DNA from: Acetobacteraceae bacterium
GTDB lineage: Bacteria; Pseudomonadota; Alphaproteobacteria; Acetobacterales; Acetobacteraceae
NCBI GenBank assembly: GCA_004843345.1
Contig: CP039460.1
Span: forward strand, 1 to 64,000
Direction of reading: 5' to 3'
Length of the DNA: 64,000 bases
Part shown: positions 38,558 to 48,309 of the stretch, one piece after another
Layout of the letters: each line of letters opens with the position of its first letter
Position numbering within the stretch: the stretch's first letter is position 1
Notes under the pieces: model-generated
What the model was told of the DNA's origin: nothing
Seen by the model: the letters and a program-made list of their open reading frames with translations, nothing else
Databases searched by the model: none
Made by a program: the position numbers and the translations under genes

Positions 38558-39151
38558 ATGAATACGAATTTTAAAATCCCTTCCAAGGGTATAGAAACTG
38601 AGTCTTTAGCCAGAGAAGCCGCTGAAAATACGCTAAAACAATCTGATCCCAAAGGGAAAACAAAAGATATTTTTCGTGTCGGTGAAGCAATTGTGCATTC
38701 TGTCCACGGTGTTGGGCACGTCGATAATATTGGTGAAGAAGAAGTCGCTGGTGTTCAAATTAAAATGATTCAAATTTCCTTTCCTGGAAACCACATGATT
38801 TTACGAATTCCATTTTCTAAGGCTGGAGCTTGCGGTCTCAGAAAAATCGCATCTCGTGAAATTGTAGATAAAGCAATCGAGGCAATCGGAGGAAAACCCC
38901 AAGTTAGCCGTGGCATGTGGGCACGACGTGCGATTGCTTACCAAGATAAAATTAACTCTGGGGATCTTGTTCAAATTGCAGAAGTTCTACGAGACCTACG
39001 TAGAAACGTTGACAGCTTAGATGGTAGTTTTTCAGAGCGTAAACTTTTTGAGGCAGCGCAAGAACGTTTTGTTGCTGAAGTTGCAATTTTAGAAAAAAAG
39101 AAACCTGAAAAAGTACGGAAAGAGCTCATTGAAAAAATGAAAAATCTATAA
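38558..39151 (+). CDS. carD: CarD/CdnL-family transcription regulator
   Basis: CarD binds RNA polymerase beta through an N-terminal Tudor-like domain and stabilises open promoter complexes, notably at rRNA and housekeeping promoters. The 197-residue product has FRVGEAIVHSVHGVGHV, FPGNHMILRIP and a C-terminal helical DNA-binding part (QVSRGMWARRAIAYQDKI). ATG 38558 has AAGGA seven bases upstream; ATG 38522 would add 12 unlikely residues. The N-terminal 45 residues before the domain are longer than in many homologues. Confidence 0.93.
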   Translation: MNTNFKIPSKGIETESLAREAAENTLKQSDPKGKTKDIFRVGEAIVHSVHGVGHVDNIGEEEVAGVQIKMIQISFPGNHMILRIPFSKAGACGLRKIASREIVDKAIEAIGGKPQVSRGMWARRAIAYQDKINSGDLVQIAEVLRDLRRNVDSLDGSFSERKLFEAAQERFVAEVAILEKKKPEKVRKELIEKMKNL

Positions 39152-39166
39152 AATCTTTATAGATTT
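39142..39166 (+). terminator. Hairpin over the carD stop codon
   Basis: AAATCTATAAA (39142-39152) pairs with TTTATAGATTT (39156-39166), 11 bp with a 3-base loop, covering the stop codon. No T-tract follows and the next gene starts 24 bases later. It may stabilise the mRNA 3' end or attenuate readthrough. Confidence 0.4.
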
Positions 39167-39190
39167 CCTTAAATGTGAAAGTTAGATTCT

Positions 39191-39991
39191 ATGACGTCTT
39201 CTTTGAAAAAATTTGAAGGAAAAAAAGTACTTGTAACGGGAGCTTCGCAGGGGATTGGAGAAGCTACAGCCCTTTATTTTGCAGAACACGGTGCCCGTGT
39301 TGCGATCAATGGCCGTAACAAAGAAACACTTGAGCTTGTGCTTAATAAGCTTCCAAAGGTTGCTTCTGGCGAACATGTTATTGCTGCTGGGGACTTATCC
39401 GACGAGCAGGATGTTCTTAAAGTTGTCAAGGACAGTATTGAATCCCTAGATGGCTTGGATATTTTAATTTGTAATGCTGGCTTTAACGGGAAGTCTCATC
39501 CATCTGAAGATTATCCTTTAGCTGATTTCGAAGCTGTCATAAAACTTAATCTTTATGGGGTGGTTATTGCCTGTCAACAAGCTCTAACATATTGGTTAAA
39601 GGCAAATCATAAGGGCGTTATTGTTATTAACTCTTCTGTCCATCAGCACATTGCAAAGCCAGGTTTCTTGGCGTATTCGGCATCAAAAGGTGCTATTGGT
39701 AATGTTGTTAAAACGCTTGGTCTAGAATACGCTTCTCGTGGCATTCGCGTTAACGCTGTAGCACCAGGAGCTATTGTTACCCCTATCAATGATGCATGGA
39801 TTCATGATCAGAAAAAAGTGCAAGAAATCTCTGACCACATCCCTTTAGGACGTCCGGGTGTCAGTAAAGAAGTTGCTGATGCTATTGGTTTCCTTTCCGG
39901 AGATGAAAGTTCATATATTACAGGCCAAACTCTTTATGTTGATGGTGGACTTACGCTCTATAATGATTTTGCGCAAAACTGGTCATCATAA
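39191..39991 (+). CDS. SDR-family oxidoreductase (glucose 1-dehydrogenase-like)
   Basis: A 266-residue classical SDR with TGASQGIGEA, ICNAGFNG, and the catalytic Ser-Tyr-Lys triad in INSSVHQH and YSASKGAIG, plus SSYITGQTLYVDGGL at the C-terminus. The pattern is closest to glucose-1-dehydrogenase-like or gluconate-dehydrogenase-like SDRs, common in acetic acid bacteria. The substrate cannot be assigned. A 3-ketosphinganine reductase role is conceivable, as none is in the sphingolipid locus, but nothing specific supports it. Confidence 0.87.
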   Translation: MTSSLKKFEGKKVLVTGASQGIGEATALYFAEHGARVAINGRNKETLELVLNKLPKVASGEHVIAAGDLSDEQDVLKVVKDSIESLDGLDILICNAGFNGKSHPSEDYPLADFEAVIKLNLYGVVIACQQALTYWLKANHKGVIVINSSVHQHIAKPGFLAYSASKGAIGNVVKTLGLEYASRGIRVNAVAPGAIVTPINDAWIHDQKKVQEISDHIPLGRPGVSKEVADAIGFLSGDESSYITGQTLYVDGGLTLYNDFAQNWSS

Positions 39992-40002
39992 AACATAAAT
40001 AA

Positions 40003-40034
40003 CTCTTCCTTCTGCTTTAATGCAGGGGGAAGAG
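40003..40034 (+). terminator. Strong GC-containing hairpin between the SDR and acyltransferase genes
   Basis: CTCTTCCTTCTGC (40003-40015) pairs with GCAGGGGGAAGAG (40022-40034): 13 bp with two G-U wobbles and a 6-base loop. No T-tract follows. The loop contains an ATG (40020) that opens a reading frame for the next gene, making that ATG an unlikely start. Confidence 0.5.
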
Positions 40035-40055
40035 ACTTTAAAGCATGGGGATTCA

Positions 40056-41090
40056 ATGGGTATTTTTCAAAATATGTTAAAATTTGGCAAAAACAAAAAA
40101 GGAAGTGATTCTACCGTCAGATCTCGATCTGGTGGAAAATTTGTTCGCCCGATTGTGGATCCTGAAAAATTTTTTCATTCATCTCCAGGCTTAAGAGTTA
40201 AATCTCCATTTAATCCTATCCGCGCAGTTTGCAAACTCATTTTAGTTCTTATTTGGGGAACTTTATGCTGCCTTCTTCAAGCTGTACTTTGGAAACTTCC
40301 TGGGTCGTTGTGTATCCGTTTTCCTAAATTCTTTTGGACCGGTATTTGCAGAATTATGGGAATTCAAGTCCGTCAAATTGGACGTCCGATAGGGAGTGCT
40401 AATATTGGGCGATTTAGAGATTCCTCTAAACAATCTGTGCTTTTTGTTGCCAACCATACTTCTTGGTTGGATATTATTGTTACAGGTCAAGGCTTATACA
40501 CAATTTTCGCAGCTAAAAAAGAAATTAGAAATTGGCCGTTGGTTGGTATTTTGACTTATCTTGGCGGTACAATTTATATTAGCAGAGAAAAACAAGGCAC
40601 TCAGCAAGAAGTTCGGAAAATGCTGGAAAAATTGAAAGATGGGTACAATATTACTCTCTTTCCCGAAGGAACAACCTCCTCTGGTGTGTCTCTCCGACCT
40701 TTCCTATCAACCCTCTTCTCCCTTGCGAAACCAAAGCTTTACGGGAAGGAATTCTCTAAAGAGATGCCAACGCCTTTAATTCAGCCGATTTCCATTGTTT
40801 ATGATCAGTTGGAAGGTCTTCCTATCGGAAGAAATAGACGCACTGGGGTATTCTCTTGGTTCGGGGATATGGATTTTGCACCGCATCTTTGGGAGATAGC
40901 ACAATGGAAATCATTGCGTGCGACAATTCTTTTTCATCCTCCATTGGATCCTAATGAATTTGCAAGCCGAAAAGCAATGTCGGTTGCTGCGCATGAAATT
41001 ATTCGCCATGGAGCAGAAGCTTTAAGGCAAGACCGTCCTTTTTTAGATGAAGATGTTAATAAAATTAAAGCTCTTCATGAAAAGACCTAA
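40056..41090 (+). CDS. plsC: 1-acylglycerol-3-phosphate acyltransferase family protein (PlsC-like)
   Basis: Membrane acyltransferase predicted to form phosphatidate from lysophosphatidate. It has the catalytic NHTSWLD (HX4D), the substrate-binding FPEGTTSSG and a hydrophobic segment near residues 65-85. From ATG 40056 it is 344 residues, longer than E. coli PlsC (245) because of a basic N-terminal extension of about 60 residues. ATG 40020 lies in a hairpin loop and is disfavoured. Ornithine-lipid or lysophospholipid acyltransferases share these motifs, so the acceptor is not certain. Confidence 0.85.
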   Translation: MGIFQNMLKFGKNKKGSDSTVRSRSGGKFVRPIVDPEKFFHSSPGLRVKSPFNPIRAVCKLILVLIWGTLCCLLQAVLWKLPGSLCIRFPKFFWTGICRIMGIQVRQIGRPIGSANIGRFRDSSKQSVLFVANHTSWLDIIVTGQGLYTIFAAKKEIRNWPLVGILTYLGGTIYISREKQGTQQEVRKMLEKLKDGYNITLFPEGTTSSGVSLRPFLSTLFSLAKPKLYGKEFSKEMPTPLIQPISIVYDQLEGLPIGRNRRTGVFSWFGDMDFAPHLWEIAQWKSLRATILFHPPLDPNEFASRKAMSVAAHEIIRHGAEALRQDRPFLDEDVNKIKALHEKT

Positions 41091-41140
41091 TCGTCTAGCG
41101 CGACCTCTATTATGTTTTTAATTTAAGATATTTTAAATAA

Positions 41141-42538
41141 ATGTTACCCCATTCAAAAAAATCATCATCTCTTTTAAAGCTTCATATCATTACTTGGGGT
41201 TGCCAAATGAATGTTTATGACAGCACACGTATGCAACGTGCGTTAAAGCCTTTGGGCTATACAGATACAGACGATATAACAGAAGCAGATATGATTTTGC
41301 TTAACACCTGCCATATACGAGAAAAAGCGACAGAAAAACTTTTCTCAAAGCTAGGTCGTTTAAAGCTTTTAAAAGATCAAAGAGCCTTAAAAGGGAAAAC
41401 AACTTTAATTGCCGTTGCTGGTTGTGTGGCTCAGGCTGAAGGAAAGCATATCTTAGAACGTGCTCCATACGTTGACATTGTTATGGGACCTCAATCTTAT
41501 CATCGTTTGCCAGAATCTGTAGCTAAAATTAGTCGAGCAGGAGGACGCTCTCTTAACATTGACTTCCCAACGGAGAGTAAATTCGATCACCTTCCAGAGA
41601 ATCTTCCCCAAAACAAATCAGAAGTTACGGCCTTTCTAACAATTCAGGAAGGATGCGATAAGTTTTGTACTTATTGTGTTGTTCCCTACACACGGGGTTC
41701 TGAACAAAGCCGTCCTGTTATACAGGTTCTTGAAGAAGCAAAGCTGCTTGTTAAGAACGGTATCCAAGAAATTACCCTTCTCGGTCAAAATGTTAATAAC
41801 TATTGTGGCAAAATGAACAATGGTTCGCACGCCGACTTAGCTGAACTTCTGTATAGACTATCAGAAATTCAGGGTCTGAAGCGCTTGCGTTATGCAACTT
41901 CTCACCCGAAAGATTTCAGTGAAAACCTTATTCTGGCACATAAAAATAATAAAAAACTAATGCCTTTTCTACATCTTCCGGTTCAATCTGGCTCAAACCG
42001 TATTTTAAAAGCGATGAATCGTGGTCACACTGTAGAAGAGTATTTAGAAACGATACACAAGCTACGATCAGCAAATTCAGAAATGGCATTTTCTTCAGAT
42101 TTTATTGTGGGTTTTCCAGGAGAAACAGAAACTGATTTCAGAAAGACACTTGATTTAGTACATAGCGTTAATTTTGCTGGCGCTTTTAGCTTCAATTATT
42201 CACCAAGGCCTGGGACGCCTGCTTCTGAAATAGCGCATTCACTTCCTCAACCGACTCTCGAACAAGCAACCGAGAAATCAGAAAGATTGGCAATTCTTCA
42301 AAAACTCTTACGTGATCAGCAAGATAGCTTTAACGCTTCACTTGTCGGAACGACACAAAAAATTCTAGTCACAGGTTTTGGACGTAAGAAAGGGCAAATG
42401 CAAGGAAGATCTATCTATCTTCAACCAGTTCATTTTTTAGGCGATGACAGTTTAATTGGGAAAGAAGTTATCGTTCAAATTATTGATCAAGGCACCAACT
42501 CATTAGCTGGAACTCTTATTTCTAAGGAAGCATCATGA
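41141..42538 (+). CDS. miaB: tRNA-2-methylthio-N6-dimethylallyladenosine synthase
   Basis: Radical-SAM methylthiotransferase modifying A37 of tRNAs. The 465-residue protein has the N-terminal UPF0004 domain cysteines (WGCQMN, NTCHIREKA, AGCVAQ), the radical-SAM CxxxCxxC in EGCDKFCTYC (Cys172, Cys176, Cys179) and a C-terminal TRAM domain. Its stop overlaps phoH, starting a miaB-phoH-ybeY-corC run typical of alphaproteobacteria. Confidence 0.97.
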   Translation: MLPHSKKSSSLLKLHIITWGCQMNVYDSTRMQRALKPLGYTDTDDITEADMILLNTCHIREKATEKLFSKLGRLKLLKDQRALKGKTTLIAVAGCVAQAEGKHILERAPYVDIVMGPQSYHRLPESVAKISRAGGRSLNIDFPTESKFDHLPENLPQNKSEVTAFLTIQEGCDKFCTYCVVPYTRGSEQSRPVIQVLEEAKLLVKNGIQEITLLGQNVNNYCGKMNNGSHADLAELLYRLSEIQGLKRLRYATSHPKDFSENLILAHKNNKKLMPFLHLPVQSGSNRILKAMNRGHTVEEYLETIHKLRSANSEMAFSSDFIVGFPGETETDFRKTLDLVHSVNFAGAFSFNYSPRPGTPASEIAHSLPQPTLEQATEKSERLAILQKLLRDQQDSFNASLVGTTQKILVTGFGRKKGQMQGRSIYLQPVHFLGDDSLIGKEVIVQIIDQGTNSLAGTLISKEAS

Positions 42539-43515
42539 GCTCTGAGTCCAGAGATCATAAAGTTCTTAAATTTTTAGAGAGTCAGCCCCTTATTCAAATC
42601 TTTGGAGAACAGGGGCAAAACATTCCGGAATTTGAAAAATTATCTAATACAGAAATCGCATGGAAAGATAAACAAGTTGCAATCTCTGGTCGCTTCTCTG
42701 ATATTCAACGAGTGGGAGCTGTTTTAAAAGAACTTTCAGCCTCTCTTCCATTAGAGGGATATCTAAAACTAGAAGATATCCGAAAGCATTTTCTGATGAA
42801 TACTTTTACTCATACAGCTTTTCTTAAAAAATCTACCTCTCATATTGAGGGGAAGAGTAATTTCTTAGAAATTAATGGTAAAAAGTTATTTTTTAAATCT
42901 CCTCGCCAAAAACAATATCTTCATGAAATCCAGAGGAAAGATCTTGTTTTTGGGGTTGGTCCTGCTGGAACAGGAAAGACATATCTTGCTGTCGCAGGGG
43001 CGATTCAATCCCTTTTAACGGGGAAAATAGAGCGCATCATTCTCTCTCGTCCTGCCGTTGAAGCTGGTGAAAAATTAGGCTTTTTACCAGGAGACCTTCA
43101 AGAGAAAATTTCCCCCTATCTTCGTCCTCTATATGACGCCTTACAATCTCTCTTGCCTAATCACGAATTACAAAAGAGAATCGAATTTGGAGAAATTGAA
43201 ATTGCTCCCCTTGCCTATATGAGAGGCCGAACTTTAGAAAATTCCTTTGTCATTCTTGACGAAGCTCAGAATACCACCTCAGCGCAAATGAAAATGTTTC
43301 TTACCAGACTGGGTAGTGGCACTAAGATGGTGATTACTGGAGACCTTACTCAAGTTGATCTTCCTTCTCATCAGGCATGCGGATTGAGAGAAGCTGTTTC
43401 CATCCTTGGAGATATTCCTGATATTGGTCTCTGTCGCTTCTTAGAAGAGGATGTTGTCCGCCACTCTCTTGTTAGAAAAATTATAAGTGCTTATGAAACA
43501 TATGAACGATCCTAA
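42535..43515 (+). CDS. phoH: PhoH-like ATPase
   Basis: A 326-residue P-loop protein with VGPAGTGKTYLA (Lys148) and Walker B VILDEAQN, preceded by a small nucleic-acid-binding-like N-terminal region. PhoH proteins are implicated in RNA metabolism and pair with YbeY. Start overlaps the miaB stop (ATGA at 42535-42538) and its end overlaps ybeY. Confidence 0.95.
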   Translation: MSSESRDHKVLKFLESQPLIQIFGEQGQNIPEFEKLSNTEIAWKDKQVAISGRFSDIQRVGAVLKELSASLPLEGYLKLEDIRKHFLMNTFTHTAFLKKSTSHIEGKSNFLEINGKKLFFKSPRQKQYLHEIQRKDLVFGVGPAGTGKTYLAVAGAIQSLLTGKIERIILSRPAVEAGEKLGFLPGDLQEKISPYLRPLYDALQSLLPNHELQKRIEFGEIEIAPLAYMRGRTLENSFVILDEAQNTTSAQMKMFLTRLGSGTKMVITGDLTQVDLPSHQACGLREAVSILGDIPDIGLCRFLEEDVVRHSLVRKIISAYETYERS

Positions 43516-44017
43516 AATAAAATTTTCATTTTCTGTTGAAGATCAAAGATGGCATCGCCGTATTTCACATCTGAATTCTTTTGTAATTTTTATATGTCGC
43601 CCAATTCAAAGATTAGAAAATATATCTCCCAAAACTGAAGAAATTAATGTTCTTTTTTCGAATGCAAGAACGGTTAAAAAATTGAACTATCGGTTTCGCA
43701 ATAAAAACAAATCAACAAACGTTTTAAGTTTCCCGACACCTTCAGGACTAGGCGGCGATATTATTATATCTTTTGAAGATGTTCTTAGAGAGTCTCAGCA
43801 GCAGCAAAAATCTTTTTCCTCTCATATGGCTCATTTGCTTGTTCATGGTACATTACACCTATTCGGCTACGATCATCACCACCCTTCGGAAGCTGCCGAT
43901 ATGGAACGATTGGAAAGTCTTATTTTGAGCTTTTCTAAAATTTCTAATCCTTGGCAAAAAACAAAAATAAAAGTACCTAGTAAGGTTAAGAATGAGTTTT
44001 TATGTTCTCTGAACTAA
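43502..44017 (+). CDS. ybeY: Endoribonuclease / rRNA maturation factor YbeY
   Basis: Metal-dependent RNase acting in 16S rRNA 3' processing and ribosome quality control. The zinc motif HGTLHLFGYDHH gives His115, His119 and His125. The product from ATG 43502 is 171 residues; GTG 43487 and ATG 43493 are also possible and none has a clear ribosome binding site, consistent with coupling to the overlapping phoH. Confidence 0.94.
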   Translation: MNDPKIKFSFSVEDQRWHRRISHLNSFVIFICRPIQRLENISPKTEEINVLFSNARTVKKLNYRFRNKNKSTNVLSFPTPSGLGGDIIISFEDVLRESQQQQKSFSSHMAHLLVHGTLHLFGYDHHHPSEAADMERLESLILSFSKISNPWQKTKIKVPSKVKNEFLCSLN

Positions 44018-44916
44018 AAAAAATATTTAATATAAAACAAAAAAAAAATGATACTCGAAAGATTATTTTTGATTTTGTCAAAGACCAAAGTTCATTTTCT
44101 AAAGAGAACTCCCTGGATCGCCACGAACGTGCATTAATTAGAAATGTATTGGCACAAAAAGACCAAATAGCTGATGATGTCATGGTCCCTAGAGCTGATA
44201 TTTGCGCCTTATCAGATGCAATTTCTCTTTTAGAGGCTCTCAATGTTATTGGAAAAGAACATCATTCAAGAATGCCAGTGTATCATAATGATTTAGATAA
44301 TATTGTTGGAATGGTGCATGTTAAGGATTTTATTCAGTACATTAACAGTGAAAAAAAATTTAAAATAAAAGATATTCTTCGCCAACCCCTCTTTATTTCT
44401 TCCACCATCCCTGTTTTAGATTTACTCCTCCTGATGAGACAAAAACAAACGCATATGGCGTTGGTCATCGAAGAATATGGTGGAATTGACGGCTTGGTAA
44501 CCATTGAAGATCTTTTGGAAACCATTGTGGGTGATATTGCAGATGAACATGATGAAAAAGCACCGCCAATGTGGATAGAAAGTGCAGAAAATCAAATTGA
44601 TTTGGATGCTAGGTTACCTATTCTGTACTTAGAAAATCGGCTAGGAAATATTTTAACATCGGAGGAAAGAGAAGCTGAAATTGAAACGGTAGGGGGTCTT
44701 GTTTTTCGTTTAGCAGAACATGTTCCCCATCAAAATGAAATTATTCAACATCCTAGTGGATTGAAATTTAAAGTATTAAATGCAGATACACACCATATTC
44801 GTAATTTACGAATGTTTGTACCTGCAGAATGGGAAAATCGCGATATATTTTCTGGGGAATCCTCTTTAAACCTAAAAGATGAAGCTCTTTCTCCCCTTAT
44901 CTTAGAAAAGGATTAA
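44002..44916 (+). CDS. corC: CBS-domain protein CorC (HlyC/CorC family)
   Basis: A 304-residue cytosolic protein with two CBS domains (VMVPRADICAL, VGMVHVKDF; MALVIEEYGG, DGLVTIEDLLE) and a C-terminal CorC/HlyC transporter-associated domain. It is linked to magnesium/cobalt efflux. It overlaps ybeY by 16 bases. In many proteobacteria lnt follows; here a DsbA-like gene does. Confidence 0.94.
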   Translation: MFSELKKIFNIKQKKNDTRKIIFDFVKDQSSFSKENSLDRHERALIRNVLAQKDQIADDVMVPRADICALSDAISLLEALNVIGKEHHSRMPVYHNDLDNIVGMVHVKDFIQYINSEKKFKIKDILRQPLFISSTIPVLDLLLLMRQKQTHMALVIEEYGGIDGLVTIEDLLETIVGDIADEHDEKAPPMWIESAENQIDLDARLPILYLENRLGNILTSEEREAEIETVGGLVFRLAEHVPHQNEIIQHPSGLKFKVLNADTHHIRNLRMFVPAEWENRDIFSGESSLNLKDEALSPLILEKD

Positions 44917-45587
44917 TGCATATAATGTCAAAGCTGTACCAAAAATTATTGTCACTCACCATTCTCTCAGCATCTGTACTTTTGCTACCTTTCCACTCTT
45001 ATGCAAAAACAGAAATACATTATGATCTTGAGCCTTACTCTGTCGGGAATCCTAAAGCTCCAGTTGTGGTACAAGAGTGGTTCTCTCTTACTTGCACCCA
45101 TTGTGCTCATTTTGCTTTAAATGAATTTCCAAAAATCCAAAAACAGTTAATTGATTCAGGCAAAATTCGTTATGAGTTTCATGATTTTCCAATGGACAAA
45201 ATGGGATTAACCGCAGCTATGGTTGCTCATGCCTTGCCACATAACCGTTATCTTCCTTTCATTAATGCTGTCTTCTCTAGGCAAATGACTCTCTTCTTTG
45301 GATATGCCCCTTCTGCTAAACAAGAAGATGAAAAAAATGTCGATCATTCGAAATCTCCTATGGAACGCTTACAACAAGAAGCCGCCTTTGCTGGTATTGG
45401 AAAGGACGAATTTGATGCAATTGCAAATGATGAAAAAACGCAGCAATTCTTTTTAGAACAAGTTCAAAAAGATACAGATAAATATAATATTGCTGGCACA
45501 CCTTTCTTCCGCTTCAATAATATTTCTTTCAAAGAAGATCCAAAAACTTACGAAAAATTTGAAGATTTGGTAAAGCAAGCTAGATAA
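44916..45587 (+). CDS. Exported DsbA-family thiol:disulfide protein
   Basis: A 223-residue periplasmic thioredoxin-fold protein: signal peptide ending near SYA-KT (about 30), redox motif CTHC (Cys60, Cys63) in [12 protein letters not shown], and the cis-Pro loop GTPFFRF. The CTHC dipeptide differs from the CPHC of E. coli DsbA and is seen in alphaproteobacterial DsbA-like proteins. The start is ATG 44916, overlapping the corC stop; ATG 44925 is an alternative. Whether it acts as oxidase or reductase is not clear from sequence. Confidence 0.88.
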   Translation: MHIMSKLYQKLLSLTILSASVLLLPFHSYAKTEIHYDLEPYSVGNPKAPVVVQEWFSLTCTHCAHFALNEFPKIQKQLIDSGKIRYEFHDFPMDKMGLTAAMVAHALPHNRYLPFINAVFSRQMTLFFGYAPSAKQEDEKNVDHSKSPMERLQQEAAFAGIGKDEFDAIANDEKTQQFFLEQVQKDTDKYNIAGTPFFRFNNISFKEDPKTYEKFEDLVKQAR

Positions 45588-45610
45588 TATCTAAAGGATC
45601 TATAAGGACT

Positions 45611-46321
45611 ATGACAAAATCTGAAATTATATCTGCGGACAAAAATTCCGCCCTAACGGCAGCGCGTATTTTACTGGAAATCAAAGCTGTTAATTTTAGA
45701 CCTGATGAACCATACACGCTCACTTCAGGTTGGAAATCTCCTGTTTATATTGATTGCCGTAAAATTATTTTTTATCCAAGAGCACGAGCAGCCTTAATGG
45801 AACTGGCCGTTGAAAAGATCTGTCGTCATATTGGGTATGAAAGCCTAGATTTAATTGTTGGGGGGGAAACAGCGGGGATTCCCTTTGCCGCATGGATTGC
45901 AGACAAATTAAATCTACCAATGGCTTATGTTCGTAAAAAACCAAAAGGATTTGGAAGAAATGCACAAATCGAAGGTGATCTAAAAGAGAAAATGAAAACG
46001 CTTTTAGTTGAAGATCTTACAACAGATGGTGCTTCTAAAATTCATTTTGCTGAAGCCTTAAGGAAAGCTGGAGCAGAATTAGCTTATACTTTCGTTATCT
46101 TTTATTATGGTGTTTTTCCTGGTGCATTAGAAACACTGAGGAAATCCAATCTCAACCTTATTGCTTTGACAACATGGCACGAAATTTTAGAAGTGTGCGA
46201 AAAAGACTCTTATTTTTCACAAGAAGATCGTGAAGAAGTTCAAAAATTCTTAAAAAACCCATGTGAATGGTCTGAAAAACATGGTGGCATCACTAAATCT
46301 TCTGGTCCAACCCTTTCATAA
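45611..46321 (+). CDS. pyrE: Orotate phosphoribosyltransferase
   Basis: Converts orotate and PRPP to OMP in pyrimidine synthesis. The 236-residue protein has [28 protein letters not shown] and the PRPP-binding [13 protein letters not shown]. No pyrF or other pyrimidine genes are nearby. murI follows immediately, with possible overlap depending on its start. Confidence 0.95.
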   Translation: MTKSEIISADKNSALTAARILLEIKAVNFRPDEPYTLTSGWKSPVYIDCRKIIFYPRARAALMELAVEKICRHIGYESLDLIVGGETAGIPFAAWIADKLNLPMAYVRKKPKGFGRNAQIEGDLKEKMKTLLVEDLTTDGASKIHFAEALRKAGAELAYTFVIFYYGVFPGALETLRKSNLNLIALTTWHEILEVCEKDSYFSQEDREEVQKFLKNPCEWSEKHGGITKSSGPTLS

Positions 46322-46331
46322 AGATAATATC

Positions 46332-47195
46332 TTGAAACAAGTAGCGCCTTCATCTCTTTTAAGAACAACCAAAGCTCCAAAAATCATTATTTTTGATTCT
46401 GGTATAGGTGGACTTGGTACTTTTAAGGCATTAGAAGAAATGAAGGTAAGTTACACACTTGATTACATAGCTGATACTGGTTTTTTCCCATATGGAGAAA
46501 AATTAGACAATATTCTGAAACAACGCATTCTTTCAGTTATCTCTAAAGCAGTAACATCTCTCTCTCCAGACATGGTTATCATTGCTTGTAATACTGCCAG
46601 TACTCTTGCCTTACCTATTTTAAGAAAACATTTTCCTGAGCTCCCAATTCTAGGATGTGTTCCTCCAATAAAATGGGCGGCGGAGCTATCCCAAACACGG
46701 TCTTTAGGCTTACTCTCCACTTCAGCAACAGCTCGCCGATCGTATGTTGATAATCTACAGAAACGATTTGCCCCTGAATGTACTATTTATCGCCATGGGA
46801 GCGCCTGGCTGGCTAAAGAAGCTGAAAAAATTTTTAATGGTCTTCAGCCTTCTAAAGACATACTCATCAACGAAATTAATGCTCTATTTTTATCTTCTTC
46901 ACATAAAGTACGACCTATTGACTGTGTTGCTTTAGGTTGTACCCATTATAGTTTTCTATTGCCTTGGCTAAAAAAATACAGCCCTAAAAATGTCCAGTGG
47001 TTAGATCCTCAACCTGCCGTTGCTCGACATGCGGTCAATTTAATAGAAGAGCATTTCCATAAAGAAAGCCTAATTTTTAAGAAAGAGACACCAACTTTTT
47101 TTTATACTGGAGAAAAAATAAGAGAAGAATCTCCATTAACGAAAAGTCTAGAAAATTTTGGATTTAAAAAAATAGAAAGTTTTTCGATCCCTTAA
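46332..47195 (+). CDS. murI: Glutamate racemase
   Basis: Makes D-glutamate for peptidoglycan. The catalytic cysteines are in ACNTAS and LGCTHY, after the FDSGIGGLGTF loop. I use TTG 46332, giving 287 residues, a normal length. An ATG at 46263 would give 310 residues and a 59-base overlap with pyrE. The stop shares the palindrome TTAA (47192-47195) with the convergent gene. Confidence 0.93.
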   Translation: MKQVAPSSLLRTTKAPKIIIFDSGIGGLGTFKALEEMKVSYTLDYIADTGFFPYGEKLDNILKQRILSVISKAVTSLSPDMVIIACNTASTLALPILRKHFPELPILGCVPPIKWAAELSQTRSLGLLSTSATARRSYVDNLQKRFAPECTIYRHGSAWLAKEAEKIFNGLQPSKDILINEINALFLSSSHKVRPIDCVALGCTHYSFLLPWLKKYSPKNVQWLDPQPAVARHAVNLIEEHFHKESLIFKKETPTFFYTGEKIREESPLTKSLENFGFKKIESFSIP

Positions 47196-48235
47196 CGGTT
47201 TCGCCGCCCTGCATAGTAAGCCACGCGTTCAAGTAGGGTTTTCAACTCACTTTCAGGGAAGACTGTAAGGGCTTGGTTCGCTTTTTGAGAATATTCTTCA
47301 GCTTTCTTAAAAGTTTTCTCAATCCCATTTCGCAAAGCAACAATTTCCATCGCTTTTTTTAAATCATTTTCCTGAATGTTTTTATCTTCGATAACTCTCT
47401 CCCAAAATTCTTTTTCTTCAGGCGTACCTGAATGAAAGGCATATAATAATGGAAGTGTAATTTTCCCTTCTCGAAGATCGTCACCAACAGTCTTGCCCAA
47501 AAGTTGTTGATCCGCAGCATAATCCAAAGCATCATCGGCTAGTTGAAAGGCCATCCCCAAATTTGCCCCATAATCATACAATGCATCTTCTTGTTCTTGA
47601 CTTGATCCAGCAATAACAGCTCCAACTTGACAGGCTGCCGAAAATAAAGCCGCAGTTTTCCCCTGAATAATCTTTAAGTAAACGTCTAAAGAAGTAGAAA
47701 GTATATTCTGCACACTCATTTGAAGAACTTCCCCTTCTGCAAGTGTAGCTGAAGCCCCTGACAAAATAGAAAGAACTTTAATTGAACCATCTAAAGTCAT
47801 TAGCTGAAAGGCTCGAGCAAAAAGAAAATCCCCAACTAAAACAGACGCTTGATTACCAAATAAAGCATTAGCAGACGCAGAACCACGTCTTAGCATACTC
47901 TCATCAATAACATCGTCATGAAGCAAAGTTGCTGTGTGAATAAATTCAACACACGTAGCAAGCCGCACATCACGGCGTTCATTCTCAGGACGGTAATTAC
48001 AAAGCCGCGCAGCTGCCAAAAGTAGCAAAGGACGAAAGCGCTTGCCACCAGCCGCAATTAGATACAACCCTAATTGATCCACGAGTTCAACGCTACTCTT
48101 GAGCTTACTCTGTATTTCCTTATTACAAGCCTCCATCTCATCTTCGAAAAAATGAAGGAGATCTTTTAAAGGACGATCTTCTGATTCATCATTTGATTGA
48201 GAGAGTCCATTAGATTCAATAGAAGAATTTGTCAC
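47192..48235 (-). CDS. ispB: Polyprenyl diphosphate synthase (ubiquinone side chain)
   Basis: Trans-isoprenyl diphosphate synthase that extends FPP for the ubiquinone tail. The 347-residue protein has the first aspartate-rich motif HDDVIDES and the second ADDALDYAAD, GGKRFRP, and the KTAALFSAA stretch. Small residues before the first DDxxD suggest a long product. UbiA at 61342 would use its product. Chain length (nona- or decaprenyl in acetic acid bacteria) cannot be read exactly. Confidence 0.92.
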   Translation of the reverse strand: MTNSSIESNGLSQSNDESEDRPLKDLLHFFEDEMEACNKEIQSKLKSSVELVDQLGLYLIAAGGKRFRPLLLLAAARLCNYRPENERRDVRLATCVEFIHTATLLHDDVIDESMLRRGSASANALFGNQASVLVGDFLFARAFQLMTLDGSIKVLSILSGASATLAEGEVLQMSVQNILSTSLDVYLKIIQGKTAALFSAACQVGAVIAGSSQEQEDALYDYGANLGMAFQLADDALDYAADQQLLGKTVGDDLREGKITLPLLYAFHSGTPEEKEFWERVIEDKNIQENDLKKAMEIVALRNGIEKTFKKAEEYSQKANQALTVFPESELKTLLERVAYYAGRRNR

Positions 48236-48309
48236 AGAAGATCATCTTTTTTAAAAGTTACCATATAATTATAAAAAAATATAAGCGTTCAGAACTATAT
48301 CTTTAAACC

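Noticed and set aside
39191-39991. SDR as the missing 3-ketosphinganine reductase
   Set aside because: Motifs fit generic glucose-dehydrogenase-like SDRs and the gene lies far from the sphingolipid locus; nothing specific supports it.
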